In this document: positions 49,637-61,042 of the stretch, piece after piece | Position numbering within the stretch: the first letter of the stretch is position 1 | Layout of the letters: every line of letters begins with the position of its first letter | Source of the DNA: Nautilus pompilius | Lineage: Eukaryota > Mollusca > Cephalopoda > Nautilida > Nautilidae | Direction of reading: 5' to 3' | Length of the DNA: 64,000 nucleotides | NCBI GenBank assembly: GCA_018389105.1 | Contig: JACATO010000039.1 | Coordinates: 744,001 to 808,000 of the forward strand | The notes under the pieces: model-generated | Told to the model about the DNA's origin: nothing | Seen by the model: only the letters and a program-made list of their open reading frames with translations | Databases searched by the model: none | Position numbers and translations under genes: made by a program

Positions 49637-50122
49637 TGAGTATTAGTTATCTTTAAATTAAATCAAGCTAAAATGGCATTGCTGAAATGGTATGTGACTA
49701 TGTTCCATTTGAATGTCTCTAGTATATTAAGAGGAAAAACTACAAAAAATAGGTGTTTTTTTGTTGTTGTTTTTTTTTACTTACTCACTGACTGCAAAAC
49801 TGACAGTTATTGCAGTTCCAAGAATGAAATAATACACAATAGTTAATTTAGGTGTTTTGACACGCTTTGGCCGAAATTTGGAATATTGGTATGATGTTTT
49901 TTTGAGAGGCTGGACTACTTCACTATCAGTTGCATACGAGCACACCAAAGCAACAGATCGTTTGGTTGGTTTCCATGGAATCCAGGAGTGACCTACAGGC
50001 TTGATGCTGAAGGCATGGCTATTGACTCCTGAAAATGTTTCCAAAGAACACTTCAGAAGACTCCGTACATGACCAGGAGTGCTGGAGATAAACTTTGACG
50101 TAATGTTAACCACCCTCCACAT
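24391..50122 (-). CDS. Mitochondrial calcium uptake protein 1 (11 coding exons)
   Basis: MICU1 is the EF-hand gatekeeper of the mitochondrial calcium uniporter in the intermembrane space. Coding exons in transcript order are 50122-49785, 49251-49116, 44840-44678, 44316-44279, 31058-30950, 29082-29000, 28158-27964, 26887-26747, 26529-26421, 25154-25065 and 24542-24391. They total 1554 bases with every junction in phase, giving 517 residues (human MICU1 is 476). Visible parts: an Arg/Lys-rich presequence; a hydrophobic segment at about 93-111; a polybasic stretch K147-K151 followed by VGFRDRK; the conserved block [20 protein letters not shown]; a canonical first EF-hand [12 protein letters not shown] (275-286); [16 protein letters not shown] sequence; a last EF-hand [12 protein letters not shown] (465-476); and a C-terminal Cys507 in MWKC, the position that forms the disulfide with MICU2 in mammals. 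The N-terminal region is longer and more divergent than in mammals. The start is the first ATG after an acceptor 7 bases upstream, so the 5' UTR is spliced. Confidence 0.96.
24543..25064 (-). other. MICU1 intron 10
   Basis: A 522-bp intron with a short TA-rich tract near 24559. Nothing else was recognised. Confidence 0.7.
25065..25154 (-). CDS. MICU1 exon 10: start of last EF-hand
   Basis: It encodes [20 protein letters not shown] and VVFTLFDEN. The donor is AACA|GTAAGT. The EF-hand loop is split between this exon and exon 11. Confidence 0.95.
25155..26420 (-). other. MICU1 intron 9 with a degraded element
   Basis: The intron contains a plus-strand relic of an unclassified multi-copy protein at about 25530-25960. 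The rest has no recognisable feature. Confidence 0.6.
25530..25960 (+). pseudogene. Relic of an unclassified repeat-borne protein
   Basis: On the plus strand, pieces can be read across stops: [19 protein letters not shown], then [17 protein letters not shown], then in another frame [14 protein letters not shown] followed by [17 protein letters not shown]. This order recalls a family of uncharacterised multi-copy proteins in animal genomes, with a WRLFIDSS block, then LHNGN and PIAHS. I recall this family from memory only and am unsure which mobile element carries it. The copy has several stops and at least one frameshift, and no termini were found. Confidence 0.5.
26421..26529 (-). CDS. MICU1 exon 9
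   Basis: It encodes [20 protein letters not shown] and [13 protein letters not shown], the conserved [12 protein letters not shown] block of MICU1. The acceptor is CATTGCAG and the donor CAAG|GTATTT. Confidence 0.95.
26747..26887 (-). CDS. MICU1 exon 8
   Basis: 47 codons, [20 protein letters not shown], then [13 protein letters not shown] and a Lys/Arg-rich end. It corresponds to the pseudo-EF-hand region of MICU1. The donor is AAG|GTATGG. Confidence 0.94.
26888..27963 (-). other. MICU1 intron 7
   Basis: AT-rich intron. The open frame at 27312-27530 has no recognised homology. No element was identified. Confidence 0.65.
27964..28158 (-). CDS. MICU1 exon 7
   Basis: 65 codons with [18 protein letters not shown] and [14 protein letters not shown], which are diagnostic of MICU1. 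The acceptor has a long T-run ending TTTTAG. The donor is GAG|GTATGG. Confidence 0.96.
28159..28999 (-). other. MICU1 intron 6
   Basis: AT-rich intron. Nothing recognised. Confidence 0.7.
29000..29082 (-). CDS. MICU1 exon 6: first EF-hand
   Basis: It encodes [20 protein letters not shown] and DVEEFEK, a canonical calcium-binding loop with Asp at positions 1, 3 and 5 and Glu at 12. The donor is AAG|GTAAAA. Confidence 0.96.
29083..30949 (-). other. MICU1 intron 5
   Basis: An intron with minor ATT and TTG microsatellites (about 30734-30750 and 30853-30880). Minus-strand open frames at 29717-29941 and 30179-30553 are not recognised and may be remains of an old repeat. Confidence 0.6.
30950..31058 (-). 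CDS. MICU1 exon 5
   Basis: It encodes [18 protein letters not shown] and then [16 protein letters not shown], matching the [17 protein letters not shown] block of vertebrate MICU1. The donor is TCAA|GTAAGT. Confidence 0.95.
31059..32730 (-). other. MICU1 intron 4, part next to exon 5
   Basis: The start of a 13.2-kb intron. No element with termini was found before the minisatellite. Confidence 0.65.
32731..35027. repeat. 48-bp minisatellite, about 48 copies
   Basis: A tandem array spanning about 2.3 kb, within MICU1 intron 4. The unit has the core AACACTACACACCACCAGAA, then CAGTCCTCTCAGGACCAAGC and TTTCTAAT, and is 48 bp long. Variant positions recur: CACCACCAG, CACCTACAG or CACCTCCAG; AATAAC, GATAAC or GATGAC; CAAGC, CAAGT or CAAGA. 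A few units are shortened near 33410-33640. Each unit contains GTCCTctcAGGAC, which can fold into a small hairpin. Because 48 is a multiple of three, long open frames appear on both strands, but these are by-products of the repeat and not genes. Confidence 0.97.
35028..38397 (-). other. MICU1 intron 4, between minisatellite and hAT
   Basis: Mostly featureless, with an A-run at about 35295-35310, an AT microsatellite near 36049-36064 and a CA tract near 38152-38170. The section 37250-38120 is less AT-biased and may be an old degraded repeat, but I could not identify it. Confidence 0.55.
38398..41149 (-). mobile_element. hAT transposon, ZBED5/SCAND3-like
   Basis: A 2752-bp element with 8-bp target duplications that match at 7 of 8 positions (AACTAAAT at 38390-38397, ATCTAAAT at 41150-41157). 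The terminal repeats are imperfect: CAGTTTCTCAACT on the left and CAGTGCTTCTTAAACT as reverse complement on the right. Both ends also carry an inverted TTCACC motif. It lies in MICU1 intron 4, in the same orientation as MICU1. Confidence 0.87.
38810..40610 (-). pseudogene. hAT transposase pseudogene (ZBED5-like)
   Basis: From ATG at 40610 it reads [16 protein letters not shown]. Broken frames follow with [27 protein letters not shown] and [10 protein letters not shown] (the first catalytic region, with the expected Asp changed to Asn in the copy); [19 protein letters not shown]; and [20 protein letters not shown] sequence, where the copy reads [13 protein letters not shown]. The C-terminal dimerisation block [20 protein letters not shown] ends in the family-typical HPSH. 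Stops and frameshifts separate these pieces, so it is inactive. Confidence 0.87.
41150..41801 (-). other. MICU1 intron 4, between hAT and MITE
   Basis: AT-rich, with an A-run near 41500. Nothing else seen. Confidence 0.65.
41802..42430. mobile_element. Tigger-like MITE, 629 bp
   Basis: It is flanked by TA (41800-41801 and 42431-42432). The left end is CACTAAAACTCCATTTAGCA, and the reverse complement of the right end is CTGGTAAGACCCCACTTAGT. No transposase was seen. Like the MITE at 13385 it carries inverted CCAAT boxes (TGATTGGCTG near 42203, CATTGGCTG near 42235). Confidence 0.65.
42431..44278 (-). other. MICU1 intron 4, part next to exon 4
   Basis: AT-rich intron. Nothing recognised. Confidence 0.65.
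44279..44316 (-). CDS. MICU1 exon 4, 38-bp microexon
   Basis: It encodes only [12 protein letters not shown] plus two bases of the preceding Gly codon. The acceptor is CTTGTTAG and the donor AAG|GTAAGT. It matches LGLDQYIIKRFDGK of vertebrate MICU1, two residues shorter. Confidence 0.9.
44317..44677 (-). other. MICU1 intron 3
   Basis: A short intron. Nothing recognised. Confidence 0.75.
44678..44840 (-). CDS. MICU1 exon 3
   Basis: It encodes [20 protein letters not shown], then [18 protein letters not shown], nearly identical to vertebrate MICU1 over this block. The acceptor is AATTCTCAG and the donor GAAG|GTAGTG. Confidence 0.97.
44841..45362 (-). other. MICU1 intron 2, part before the Tigger
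   Basis: The region 45200-45360 is rich in short TAGTATA-type motifs that recur on the far side of the Tigger element (47800-47900), which suggests the Tigger inserted into an old degenerate tandem stretch. Confidence 0.5.
45580..45835. repeat. 54-bp perfect inverted repeat inside the Tigger
   Basis: The arms at 45580-45633 and 45782-45835 are exact reverse complements over 54 bases, separated by 148 bases. They lie between the left terminus and the promoter of the Tigger. The outer edges stop abruptly. No TA or other target duplication was found around the pair. Confidence 0.93.
45921..45928 (+). promoter_or_regulatory. TATA box of the Tigger transposase
   Basis: TATAAATA lies 61 bases before the transposase ATG. 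A pyrimidine-rich initiator-like TTTCATTC follows about 27-34 bases downstream, the normal spacing for a start site. Confidence 0.6.
45982..47500 (+). pseudogene. Tigger transposase with two lesions
   Basis: The frame opens [11 protein letters not shown] and then hits TAA at 46015-46017. After that it reads on as a CENP-B-type helix-turn-helix region ([20 protein letters not shown]). A run of six A at 46280-46285 shifts the frame, since five would keep it open into [14 protein letters not shown]. From about 46300 to 47500 it is intact: [19 protein letters not shown] and QPMDQGII give the three catalytic Asp residues, the last two separated by 29 residues (DD29D-type). An acidic Ser/Thr-rich tail ends the protein. 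Apart from the stop codon and one extra A the protein looks full length. Confidence 0.93.
47781..49115 (-). other. MICU1 intron 2, part after the Tigger
   Basis: It contains TAGTATA-type motifs, a SINE (about 47898-48048), and otherwise AT-rich DNA with no recognised homology. Confidence 0.6.
47898..48048 (+). mobile_element. tRNA-derived SINE, copy 2 (shortened)
   Basis: It shares CAGTGGTAGACTA, AGCTGGCTGCGTGAGC and a TTTCTTCCACAT to ACTTCCTGC body with the SINE at 799-1085. The region around the B-box is deleted, so it is a truncated copy. Confidence 0.5.
49116..49251 (-). CDS. MICU1 exon 2: acidic linker and polybasic stretch
   Basis: It encodes [20 protein letters not shown], an acidic/Thr-rich linker, then [12 protein letters not shown]. 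The polybasic run corresponds to the Lys-rich segment after the membrane segment in vertebrate MICU1. The donor is AAAG|GTAATT. Confidence 0.92.
49252..49784 (-). other. MICU1 intron 1 (between the coding exons) with a TAA microsatellite
   Basis: A 533-bp intron containing an uninterrupted TAA trinucleotide tract at about 49578-49636. Confidence 0.75.
49578..49636. repeat. TAA microsatellite, about 19 units
   Basis: A pure TAA/ATA run of about 59 bases, likely polymorphic. Confidence 0.95.
49785..50122 (-). CDS. MICU1 exon 1 (coding): presequence and membrane segment
   Basis: ATG at 50122 opens [20 protein letters not shown], a basic, Ser-rich sequence of mitochondrial targeting type. Near the end there is [20 protein letters not shown], a likely membrane segment. 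The acceptor TATTATTGCAG lies 7 bases before the ATG, so an untranslated exon precedes it. The donor is GTGA|GTAAGT. Confidence 0.88.
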
Positions 50123-50129
50123 GGTTTGT

Positions 50130-51159
50130 CTGCAATAATAAAACAAACAAATATTAGATTAACATGTCCATCCACAGATAACTTTACATTTGAAAACTAA
50201 TTCTAGTTAATTTTCAAACAGCCAGGATTTGTTTGCTAGTAGTAGTAATTTAGATTAACTTTCTTTTAAGAGAAGACATTCCAATTCAAAATTAAATAAT
50301 TGTTTTTTTTTTAAACATTTTCACTGGTCATCTTTGAATTTCCAAACCCTTTGAAAATTAACAGGAAGAACTGCATTTGTTGATATCCTGTTAAAAAATA
50401 TACTACTTATTATAATAATTGAGGTTTAGATAGATTATCATCAAAATCATTGTTGTTGTTGTTGTTTTTTAATTACCATTATCCAGTTATCATAGTTACA
50501 ATTAGAAATGATTAATTTCATATTTATGCACGTTTTCCTGTTAAGGATTAGGGATGGAAAAAAATCTTAAGCAGCACTGATAAGTATTATCTACAGCATG
50601 TCTAGCTTGTTAAATAGAAATAAGATTAGCTTAACAGTTGTGGTAGAAGGAAAAGATTTGGAAGTATACAATGGTAAAAAATCAGTGAAATAAGATGAAA
50701 AAATATATTTTTTTTACTCTCCATTTTCTTCAGTAAAGATGAAAAAAAGTTTGATCTCAGCTTTAAGTAATGTATGCCACAGATTTGCTTAGGGTAAGAA
50801 CCCTAAACATCTGTGTTGTACATAGCTGAGAAGTTTGCATAGTAAAATTGCTTATAACTGATTTTTAAAAGTGAGAAAGTGCAAATTTTAAAGTTACAAA
50901 TTTCCTTTTCTCCCCAGTTAATAATAGAGATAGCCAATTTAGGTTACAAGGTACAGCATAAGCACTGCATCACTCCCTTTTTGATTCAATTGTCTATCTT
51001 CACCCACATCTTTCTTGTATTTGCTGTCTTCTCTGAGTCTGTGATTAAAAGCCAAAACTTTGCTTATGTTCGTAACAGATTCAAGAGTGGACTCAGAAAG
51101 TCACAACTCATGTCATTGGGCTTATGAAGCTTTGATTTCACCAAAGCTATTGCCACCAT
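50130..51159 (-). other. Intron within the MICU1 5' UTR, part 1
   Basis: AT-rich, with a TTG tract near 50450-50466. No exon of MICU1 or PCNA was recognised on either strand. Confidence 0.6.
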
Positions 51160-53006
51160 CTTTGTTATTCTCATTGTTATCCCCCAGTCTTTATTATTCT
51201 CAGTTATCATCGCCGTCACTGTCATTGTTATCCCCCCAGTCTTTATTATTCTCAGTTATCATCACCGTCACTGTCATTGTTATCCCCCCAGTCTTTATTA
51301 TTCTCAGTTATAATCGCCGTCACTGTCATTGTTATCCCCCAGTCTTTATTATTCTCAGTTTATCTCGCCGTCACTGTCATTGTTATCCCCCCGTCTTTAT
51401 TATTCTCAGTTATCATCGCCGCCGTCACTGTCATTGTTATCTCCCCAGTCTTTATTATTCTCAGTTATCATCGCCGTCACTGTCATTGTTATCCCCCCAG
51501 TCTTTATTATTCTCAGTTATCATCGCCGTCACTGACATTGTTATCCCCCAGTCTTTATTATTCTCAGTTATCATCGCCGTCACTGTCATTGTTATCCCCC
51601 CAGTCTTTATTATTCTCAGTTATCATCGCCGTCACTGCCATTGTTATCCCCCCAGTCTTTATTATTCTCAGTTATCATCGCCGTCACTGCCATTGTTATC
51701 CCCCCCAGTCTTTATTATTCTCAGTTATCATCGCCGTCACTGTCATTGTTATCCCCCCAGTCTTTATTATTCTCAGTTATCATCGCCGTCACTGTCATTG
51801 TTATCCCCCCAGTCTTTATTATTCTCAGTTATCATCGCCGTCACTGTCATTGTTATCTCCCCAGTCTTTATTATTCTCAGTTATCATCGCCGTCACTGTC
51901 ATTGTTATCCCCCCAGTCTTTATTATTCTCAGTTATCATCGCCGTCACTGCCATTGTTATCCCCCCAGTCTTTATTATTCTCAGTTATCATCGCCGTCAC
52001 TGCCATTGTTATCCCCCCAGTCTTTATTATTCTCAGTTATCATCACCGTCACTGTCATTGTTATCCCCCCAGTCTTTATTATTCTCAGTTATCATCGCCG
52101 TCACGTCACTGTCATTTTATCCCCCCAGTCTTTATTATTCTCAGTTATCATCGCCGTCACTGTCATTGTTATCCCCCCAGTCTTTATTATTCTCAGTTAT
52201 CATCACGCCGTCACTGTCATTGTTATCCCCCAGTCTTTATTATTCTCATTATCATCGCCGTCACTGCCATTGTTATCCCCCCCCAGTCTTTATTATTCTC
52301 AGTTATCATCGCCTTCACTGTCATTGTTATCCCCCCAGTCTTTATTATTCTCAGTTATCATCGCCGTCACTGTCATTGTTATCCCCCCAGTCTTTATTAT
52401 TCTCAGTTATCATCACCGTCACTGTCATTGTTATCCCCCCAGTCTTTATTATTCTCAATTATCATCGCCGTCACTGCCATTGTTATCCCCCCAGTCTTTA
52501 TTATTCTCAGTTATCATCACCTTCACTGTCATTGTTATCCCCCCAGTCTTTATTATTCTCAGTTATCATCGCCGTCACTGTCATTGTTATCCCCCCAGTC
52601 TTTATTATTCTCAGTTATCATCACCGTCACTGTCATTGTTATCCCCCCAGTCTTTATTATTCTCAATTATCATCGCCCGTCACTGCCATTGTTATCCCCC
52701 CAGTCTATTATTCTCAGTTATCATCACCGTCACTGTCATTGTTTATCCCCCCAGTCTTTATTATTCTCAGTTATCATCACCGTCACTGCCTTGTATCCCC
52801 CCAGTCTTTATTATTCTCAGTTATCATCACCGTCACTGCCATTGTTATCCCCCCAGTCTTTATTATTCTCAGTTATCATCGCCGTCACTGTCATTGTTAT
52901 CCCCCCAGTCTTTATTATTCTCAGTTATCATCGCCGTCACTGTCATTGTTATCCCCCCAGTCTTTATTATTCTCAGTTATCATCGCCGTCACTGTCATTG
53001 TTATCG
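51160..53006. repeat. 52-bp minisatellite, about 35 copies
   Basis: A tandem array of about 1.85 kb. Each 52-bp unit runs TTTATTATTCTCAGTTATCA, then TCGCCGTCACTGTCATTGTT and ATCCCCCCAGTC. Variants are TCACCG for TCGCCG and GCCATT for GTCATT, with one-base slips in the C-run. Every unit has a pyrimidine-rich TTTATTATTCTCAG that looks like a plus-strand splice acceptor. The unit has no stop codon in three plus frames, which produces open frames of up to 659 codons, but 52 is not a multiple of three and the predicted protein is low-complexity, so no gene is called. It ends about 180 bases from the GC-rich promoter-like region. Confidence 0.97.
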
Positions 53007-53188
53007 TCACTATTCGCTACACAACAGATAGCAAGCTAGCAAGCGCCTGGTACCGTCAGTTCAGAAATAGCACGTTTCCACTGCGTTATGACGATGCCCA
53101 GTAACGCATTCATCCGAGCATAAGCTTGAAGGTAACGACAGGCCGCAGCTAAAAGCTTGGAGACGTTACCAAAGTTTCAAAATCTCAC

Positions 53189-56564
<3,376 letters not shown>

Positions 56565-56689
56565 ATACTGTTTCTCATACTTTTACTATCAGCTATATGT
56601 ACACGTTTTGTTTTTTTTTTAATGCATTCGTGTTTGTTTATGCATCACTGATTTTTGTAAATATAACTTTGTCTTCTAGAATCATGAAT

Positions 56690-56695
56690 AATAAA
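56690..56695 (+). terminator. PCNA polyadenylation signal
   Basis: AATAAA 126 bases after the stop codon, followed by a T-rich downstream stretch. Confidence 0.75.
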
Positions 56696-56719
56696 GATTG
56701 ATCAACTTAGCATTTTTCA

Positions 56720-58330
56720 TTTATTCTATTTTGTAGTAGTCATTAGAAAGCTGTATTTCTGGGGCAATGTCCCAAATGTAATGAAATTGCATCACTTCAC
56801 ATTCTAGGGTATTGTACCCTGTGTAGCAGCAGAGACCTAAGTGAGATACGAAACCTTTCCACTTCAAGAGTGGTACATAACATCAACATTTTACCAAGGA
56901 ACAAATATTTGTTGTGATAAATGTTTCACTTTTGTCCTTTCTGAAATTCTACAGCTGGTAATGCAATTTAAGAACTATGATAGATGAAAGAAAGGTTTCA
57001 TTATTATCATGAGCCATTTATTAACCACCACCACCACTGGTCTTCCAGAAGGATTTTCTGTCATAAAACCTAAGTATAAATTTATCTGTAGGTGGTTGAA
57101 ATGATAAACTGACTGCTACTATTGCTTTACCAGGATGTTGCTTTATTGAAAAACTATTGCTGATTGGTCTACAATATAGTGAACCATTCAGCAAGGTTTT
57201 TAGTGGATCTGATGATTGGCTGGGTCTTTTGTTTTTTGCTTCTAGTTTTGGGCTGATAGATTGGCCTTTTCATCTCCACAGGGTTAATATCCATTTGTGG
57301 GTTAATGTTTTGCTAATATCTTGGCTGTAATGTAAGATTTTTATTATACTTAGAAAACCAAATGATTTTTGATTTGATAAAACCAACAAAGAAGTTTCAA
57401 GAACTTTTGAGACACAAGCTAAATAACCAACAGAACCCCATCCTTTCACATTTCTACTACCAATAAATATATTACACCATTACTTAAAGGTTTCATTTTG
57501 AGTTGGCTTTTCTTAACACATCTAAGCAAGGGCTTTCTAGGTGATACTCTGCCAATCAATCCAACCTATCTTCATCACCTTTGGTGGTAGAGATTAAGAT
57601 GACTTGCAAAGGAATTGTAGTCAGAAGTTAACTAGCTTCCTGTCAAGAGAATGATTAGCTGTGGACTTTCAAATTAGGAACACTTCTTCCTATTATTAAC
57701 ATTTATGCAATAGCGTAGTATAGATTAACAGTTATTCGGATTAGTAGTGAAAAATGCTGGATAAACAAGATAACATCATCCTTTGAAACTAAATCTAAAA
57801 TTAAGATAATTTGCTCTATCCATAATTGTGAGAACTGTCAGTTAATAGCTCATTTTCTGATTCATTGCATTTCTTTTTTAGAGACAGATAATTTTGAACA
57901 CCAACTACATATAAAATGACTATTGATGACACCAGTTAAATACAAGCAAGCAGTACCTCCTGTAGATGAGCAAGAGAAACCCCCACATTACCCTCTGTAA
58001 ATTTAGGATGCATAACTCTAAAAAAAAAAAAAAGTGTTAACTAATGAGTTGATTTTTCTGCATGGTGAACTTTAATAAATAATTTAATGGAAGGCTGGGG
58101 GTGGGGACTGAACCATCGACTAGATTAGGATCAGTCTGGTGAATAACATTCCTATATGCTAATCTTGTTGATGGCGACAGGAAAAAGATGTCGAAATGTA
58201 GGTTGGGACTACTGAGACTAACAACTCCTTTGTTTTTCGTCCTACTTTAGTGGAAATTTTTGTTTTACCATTTTTATCGCGATTACGTGGACTTTATATG
58301 ACACATTCTAAGAGAATAATAATAAAAAAA
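56720..58330. other. Intergenic gap between PCNA and the MRPL12 5' region
   Basis: AT-rich DNA without a recognised gene. An A-run lies near 58021-58034. A small frame at 58174 (ATGGCGACAGGAAAAAGATG) was considered as an MRPL12 first exon, but the phase of nearby donors does not fit. Confidence 0.55.
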
Positions 58331-58825
58331 CCCATTTTAAAGAAACCGACGCTGTAATTTAAGCCAATCAGAGTTCGAGAATAAATTTAGTGCAGAAATC
58401 ATTGCAGAGAGTTCCATGTGCTAGGGGGGAATGCTGTAAAAATTCGGTATTTGAGAGAGTTAGGAAAAATGCTGGTAGGAAATCGGATACTACCTGTGAT
58501 AAGAAAACTAGGTGCTTGTAGAAGACGGTAAGCTTTCTTGTTTTCCATGAGCCTGAGGCGTAGTACCAGTTCATTGAGACCTCCTCCCCCCCAGTCGCTC
58601 GGTGGGACTGTTATTGTCAGCTGCCAACATGTCGACCGGGCGGCGGACAGATTCCTCAAGTTTACCCACTTCAGAGAAACAGAGCGCGATTAGGCAGACC
58701 TAACTCTACTCCACAGCTTATTCCCATTCCTATGACAAGTGCCTGGTGATAAGTAACGATTGCGTTTAATTTACCTTTGAACTTGACCTCTAGGTTACCG
58801 GAACCGTGAGCTCTCTCTCCCAGTG
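58331..58825 (+). promoter_or_regulatory. GC-richer promoter-like region upstream of MRPL12
   Basis: This stretch is less AT-rich than its surroundings and has a CCAAT box (58364-58368), CpG-rich segments near 58605-58660 and several ATG-initiated frames that end quickly. It is the best candidate for the MRPL12 promoter and first exon. No exon with the needed phase and a good donor could be fixed. Confidence 0.4.
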
Positions 58826-60020
58826 TTGGAACTACAGGTAAACATCCTCTCGCTGAATACGATCGAGCTCCCTCCCAGTACGGGAACTACAGGTAAACCT
58901 GGAGAAACATCCTCCCAGTATGGGAATTACAAGATTACAGGTAAACCTGGAGAAACATCCTCTCGCTGAATACGATCGAGCTCCCTCCCAGTATGGGAAT
59001 TACAAGATTACAGGTAACCTGGAGAAACAGCCTCCCAGTATGGGAATTACAAGATTACAGGTAACCTGGAGAAACATCCTCTTGCTGAATACGATCGAGC
59101 TCCCTCCCAGTACGGGAACTACAGGTAAACCTGGAGAAACATCCTCTCGAGCTCCCTCCCAGTACGGGAACTACAGGTAAACCTGGAGAAACATCCTCTC
59201 GCTGAATACGATCGAGCTCCCTCCCAGTACGGGAACTACAGGTAAACCTGGAGAAACATCCTCCCAGTATGGGAATTACAAGTAACCTGGAGAAACATCC
59301 TCTCGAGCTCCCTCCCAGTACGGGAACTACAGGTAAACCTGGAGAAACAGCCTCCCAGTATGGGAATTACAAGATTACAGGTAACCTGGAGAAACATCCT
59401 CTCGCTGAATATGATCGAACTCCCTCCCAGTACGGGAACTACAGGTAAACCTGGAGAAACATCCTCCCAGTATGGGAATTACAAGTAACCTGGAGAAACA
59501 TCCTCTCGAGCTCCCTCCCAGTACGGGAACTACAGGTAAACCTGGAGAAACAGCCTCCCAGTATGGGAATTACAAGATTACAGGTAACCTGGAGAAACAT
59601 CCTCTTGCTGAATACGATCGAGCTCCCTCCCAGTACGGGAACTACAGGTAAACCTGGAGAAACATCCTCCCAGAATGGGAATTACAAGTAACCTGGAGAA
59701 ACATCCTCTCGAGCTCCCTCCCAGTACGGGAACTACAGGTAAACCTGGAGAAACAGCCTCCCAGTATGGGAATTACAAGATTACAGGTAACCTGGAGAAA
59801 CATCCTCTCGCTGAATACGATCGAACTCCCTCCAAATACGGGAACTACAGGTAAACCTGGAGAAACAGCCTCCCAGTATGGGAATTACAAGATTACAGGT
59901 AACCTGGAGAAACATCCTCTCGCTGAATACGATCGAACTCCCTCCCAGTATGGGAATTACAGGATTACAGGTAACCTGGAGAAGCATCCTCTCGCTGAAT
60001 ACGATCGAGCTCCCATTACG
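58826..60020. repeat. Composite tandem repeat with donor-like units
   Basis: An array of about 1.2 kb made from two related modules. Module 1 is CTCCCAGTACGGGAACTACA followed by GGTAAACCTGGAGAAACATC. Module 2 is CTCCCAGTATGGGAATTACA followed by AGATTACAGGTAACCTGGAG. Many are joined by the spacer CTCTCGCTGAATACGATCGA. The modules alternate in blocks (for example about 59155-59400 and 59300-59560), a higher-order pattern. Each unit holds CAG|GTAAAC or CAG|GTAACC, which matches a splice donor. The first unit, at 58830, is diverged (CCCAGTGTTGGAACTACAGG) and may be the founder sequence. Confidence 0.95.
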
Positions 60021-60846
60021 GGAATGACGTTTACTCTTTTTGAAATTTATTATTATTATTATTTATATCAGCCTCCGCCGGATCTAAACCATGGACTAAC
60101 ACGTCATACAGTTGTTTTCCTGCTTCCTTTCACGTGCTCACGTTCCTCGAAAGGCAGCTTATCCAAACCTGTTAACACTTTCTTTTTGCTAAATTTAAAA
60201 AATTGTCCAAGAGAAACAATTTTCTTTGCATTCTAAAGTAACCGAACTTGTTCTAGATTCGTCAAAAAAATTAAAATATATATATATATATGCACCTACA
60301 TTTTTACTTAAATTCTTGGTTGATCTGTCTCTTTCCTACTTTCTTGGATGAACTGCTTTGGACAACCACTAGTAACCCAGTGTTCTGTAACAGGCTGTTA
60401 CACCACGATATTATCAAATGAGTGCTTGCAGGCTTAGTTTCAGTAAGTTGGTGGTAACCACATAGTTGACTGTTATACCTGGTTGGTCTTTCACTACTAT
60501 CCTCTGGACCATTAATTCATTTTGGTATTTTTTGATTCTCAAGAAAACTACTTTATTACCAGGCAAAAGGGGCTAAGAAAGATGCATGGTCCATTTTTCA
60601 TTGTAAGAAACTAAGATGATGTTTTCCAATAACCCAGGTAAAGCAGTTTTCATAATTAGACAAAAGTAGTGCATCTTAGGAGAAACATACAAATGCAGCA
60701 GCAACACACATCTCTAATTTGGATGGAAATGAATAAGAAAGTAGAGATACTTGCAAGTAATCAGCAGAAATATTTGCTGAAAAAAATAATTTATTTGACA
60801 AAAGCATGGTTTTTCCACTATTTTTTTTTTTTAAATTTGCAAACAG
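60021..60846 (+). other. Intron sequence upstream of the MRPL12 exon
   Basis: It contains a TTA/TAT tract (about 60046-60066), an AT microsatellite near 60278-60291, and ends with a T-run and acceptor TTTGCAAACAG. No exon was recognised. Confidence 0.6.
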
Positions 60847-61042
60847 GGTTTGTTCGATTCACAGAGTTCTAGAAGCACAAAGGTTTAATTTCCTCCAAAT
60901 TGCACGTTGCAGTACAAATGTGTTGGAATCACCTTATGTTGAAGGTACAGTCAAACAGTATGCACCAAAGTTACAGAAAATTGTGGAAGACATTAGCCAA
61001 TTAACATTACTGGAGGTGGCAGACTTAAATGAGTTATTAAAG
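60847..61042 (+). CDS. MRPL12 exon: presequence end and N-terminal domain
   Basis: The acceptor is GCAAACAG. The first base completes a codon begun upstream (phase 2). The donor is AAAG|GTGAGC. It encodes YAPKLQKIVEDISQLTLLEV and ADLNELLK, the L7/L12 N-terminal domain. The frame stays open back to an ATG at 60806, but that stretch is a T-run and acceptor typical of an intron end. Confidence 0.92.

Noticed and set aside
51060..53104. Overlapping open frames of 659, 584 and 487 codons
   Set aside because: The 52-bp unit lacks stops in all plus frames. The products are low-complexity and shift register every unit, so this is non-coding minisatellite sequence.
53110..53136. Possible PCNA first exon ending CTTGAAG|GTAACG
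   Set aside because: A few residues loosely resemble SILKK, but there is no MFEARLVQ sequence, a stop lies just upstream, and the similarity is too short to support.
58399..58692. Minus-strand 86-codon frame and plus-strand 49-codon frame in the region upstream of MRPL12
   Set aside because: Neither has recognisable homology. The plus frame could only join MRPL12 through a poor donor (GTTTAC), so it is not called as the start exon.
60806..60846. ATG at 60806 in frame with the MRPL12 exon
   Set aside because: It would place a T-run and a textbook splice acceptor inside the coding sequence. More likely intron.
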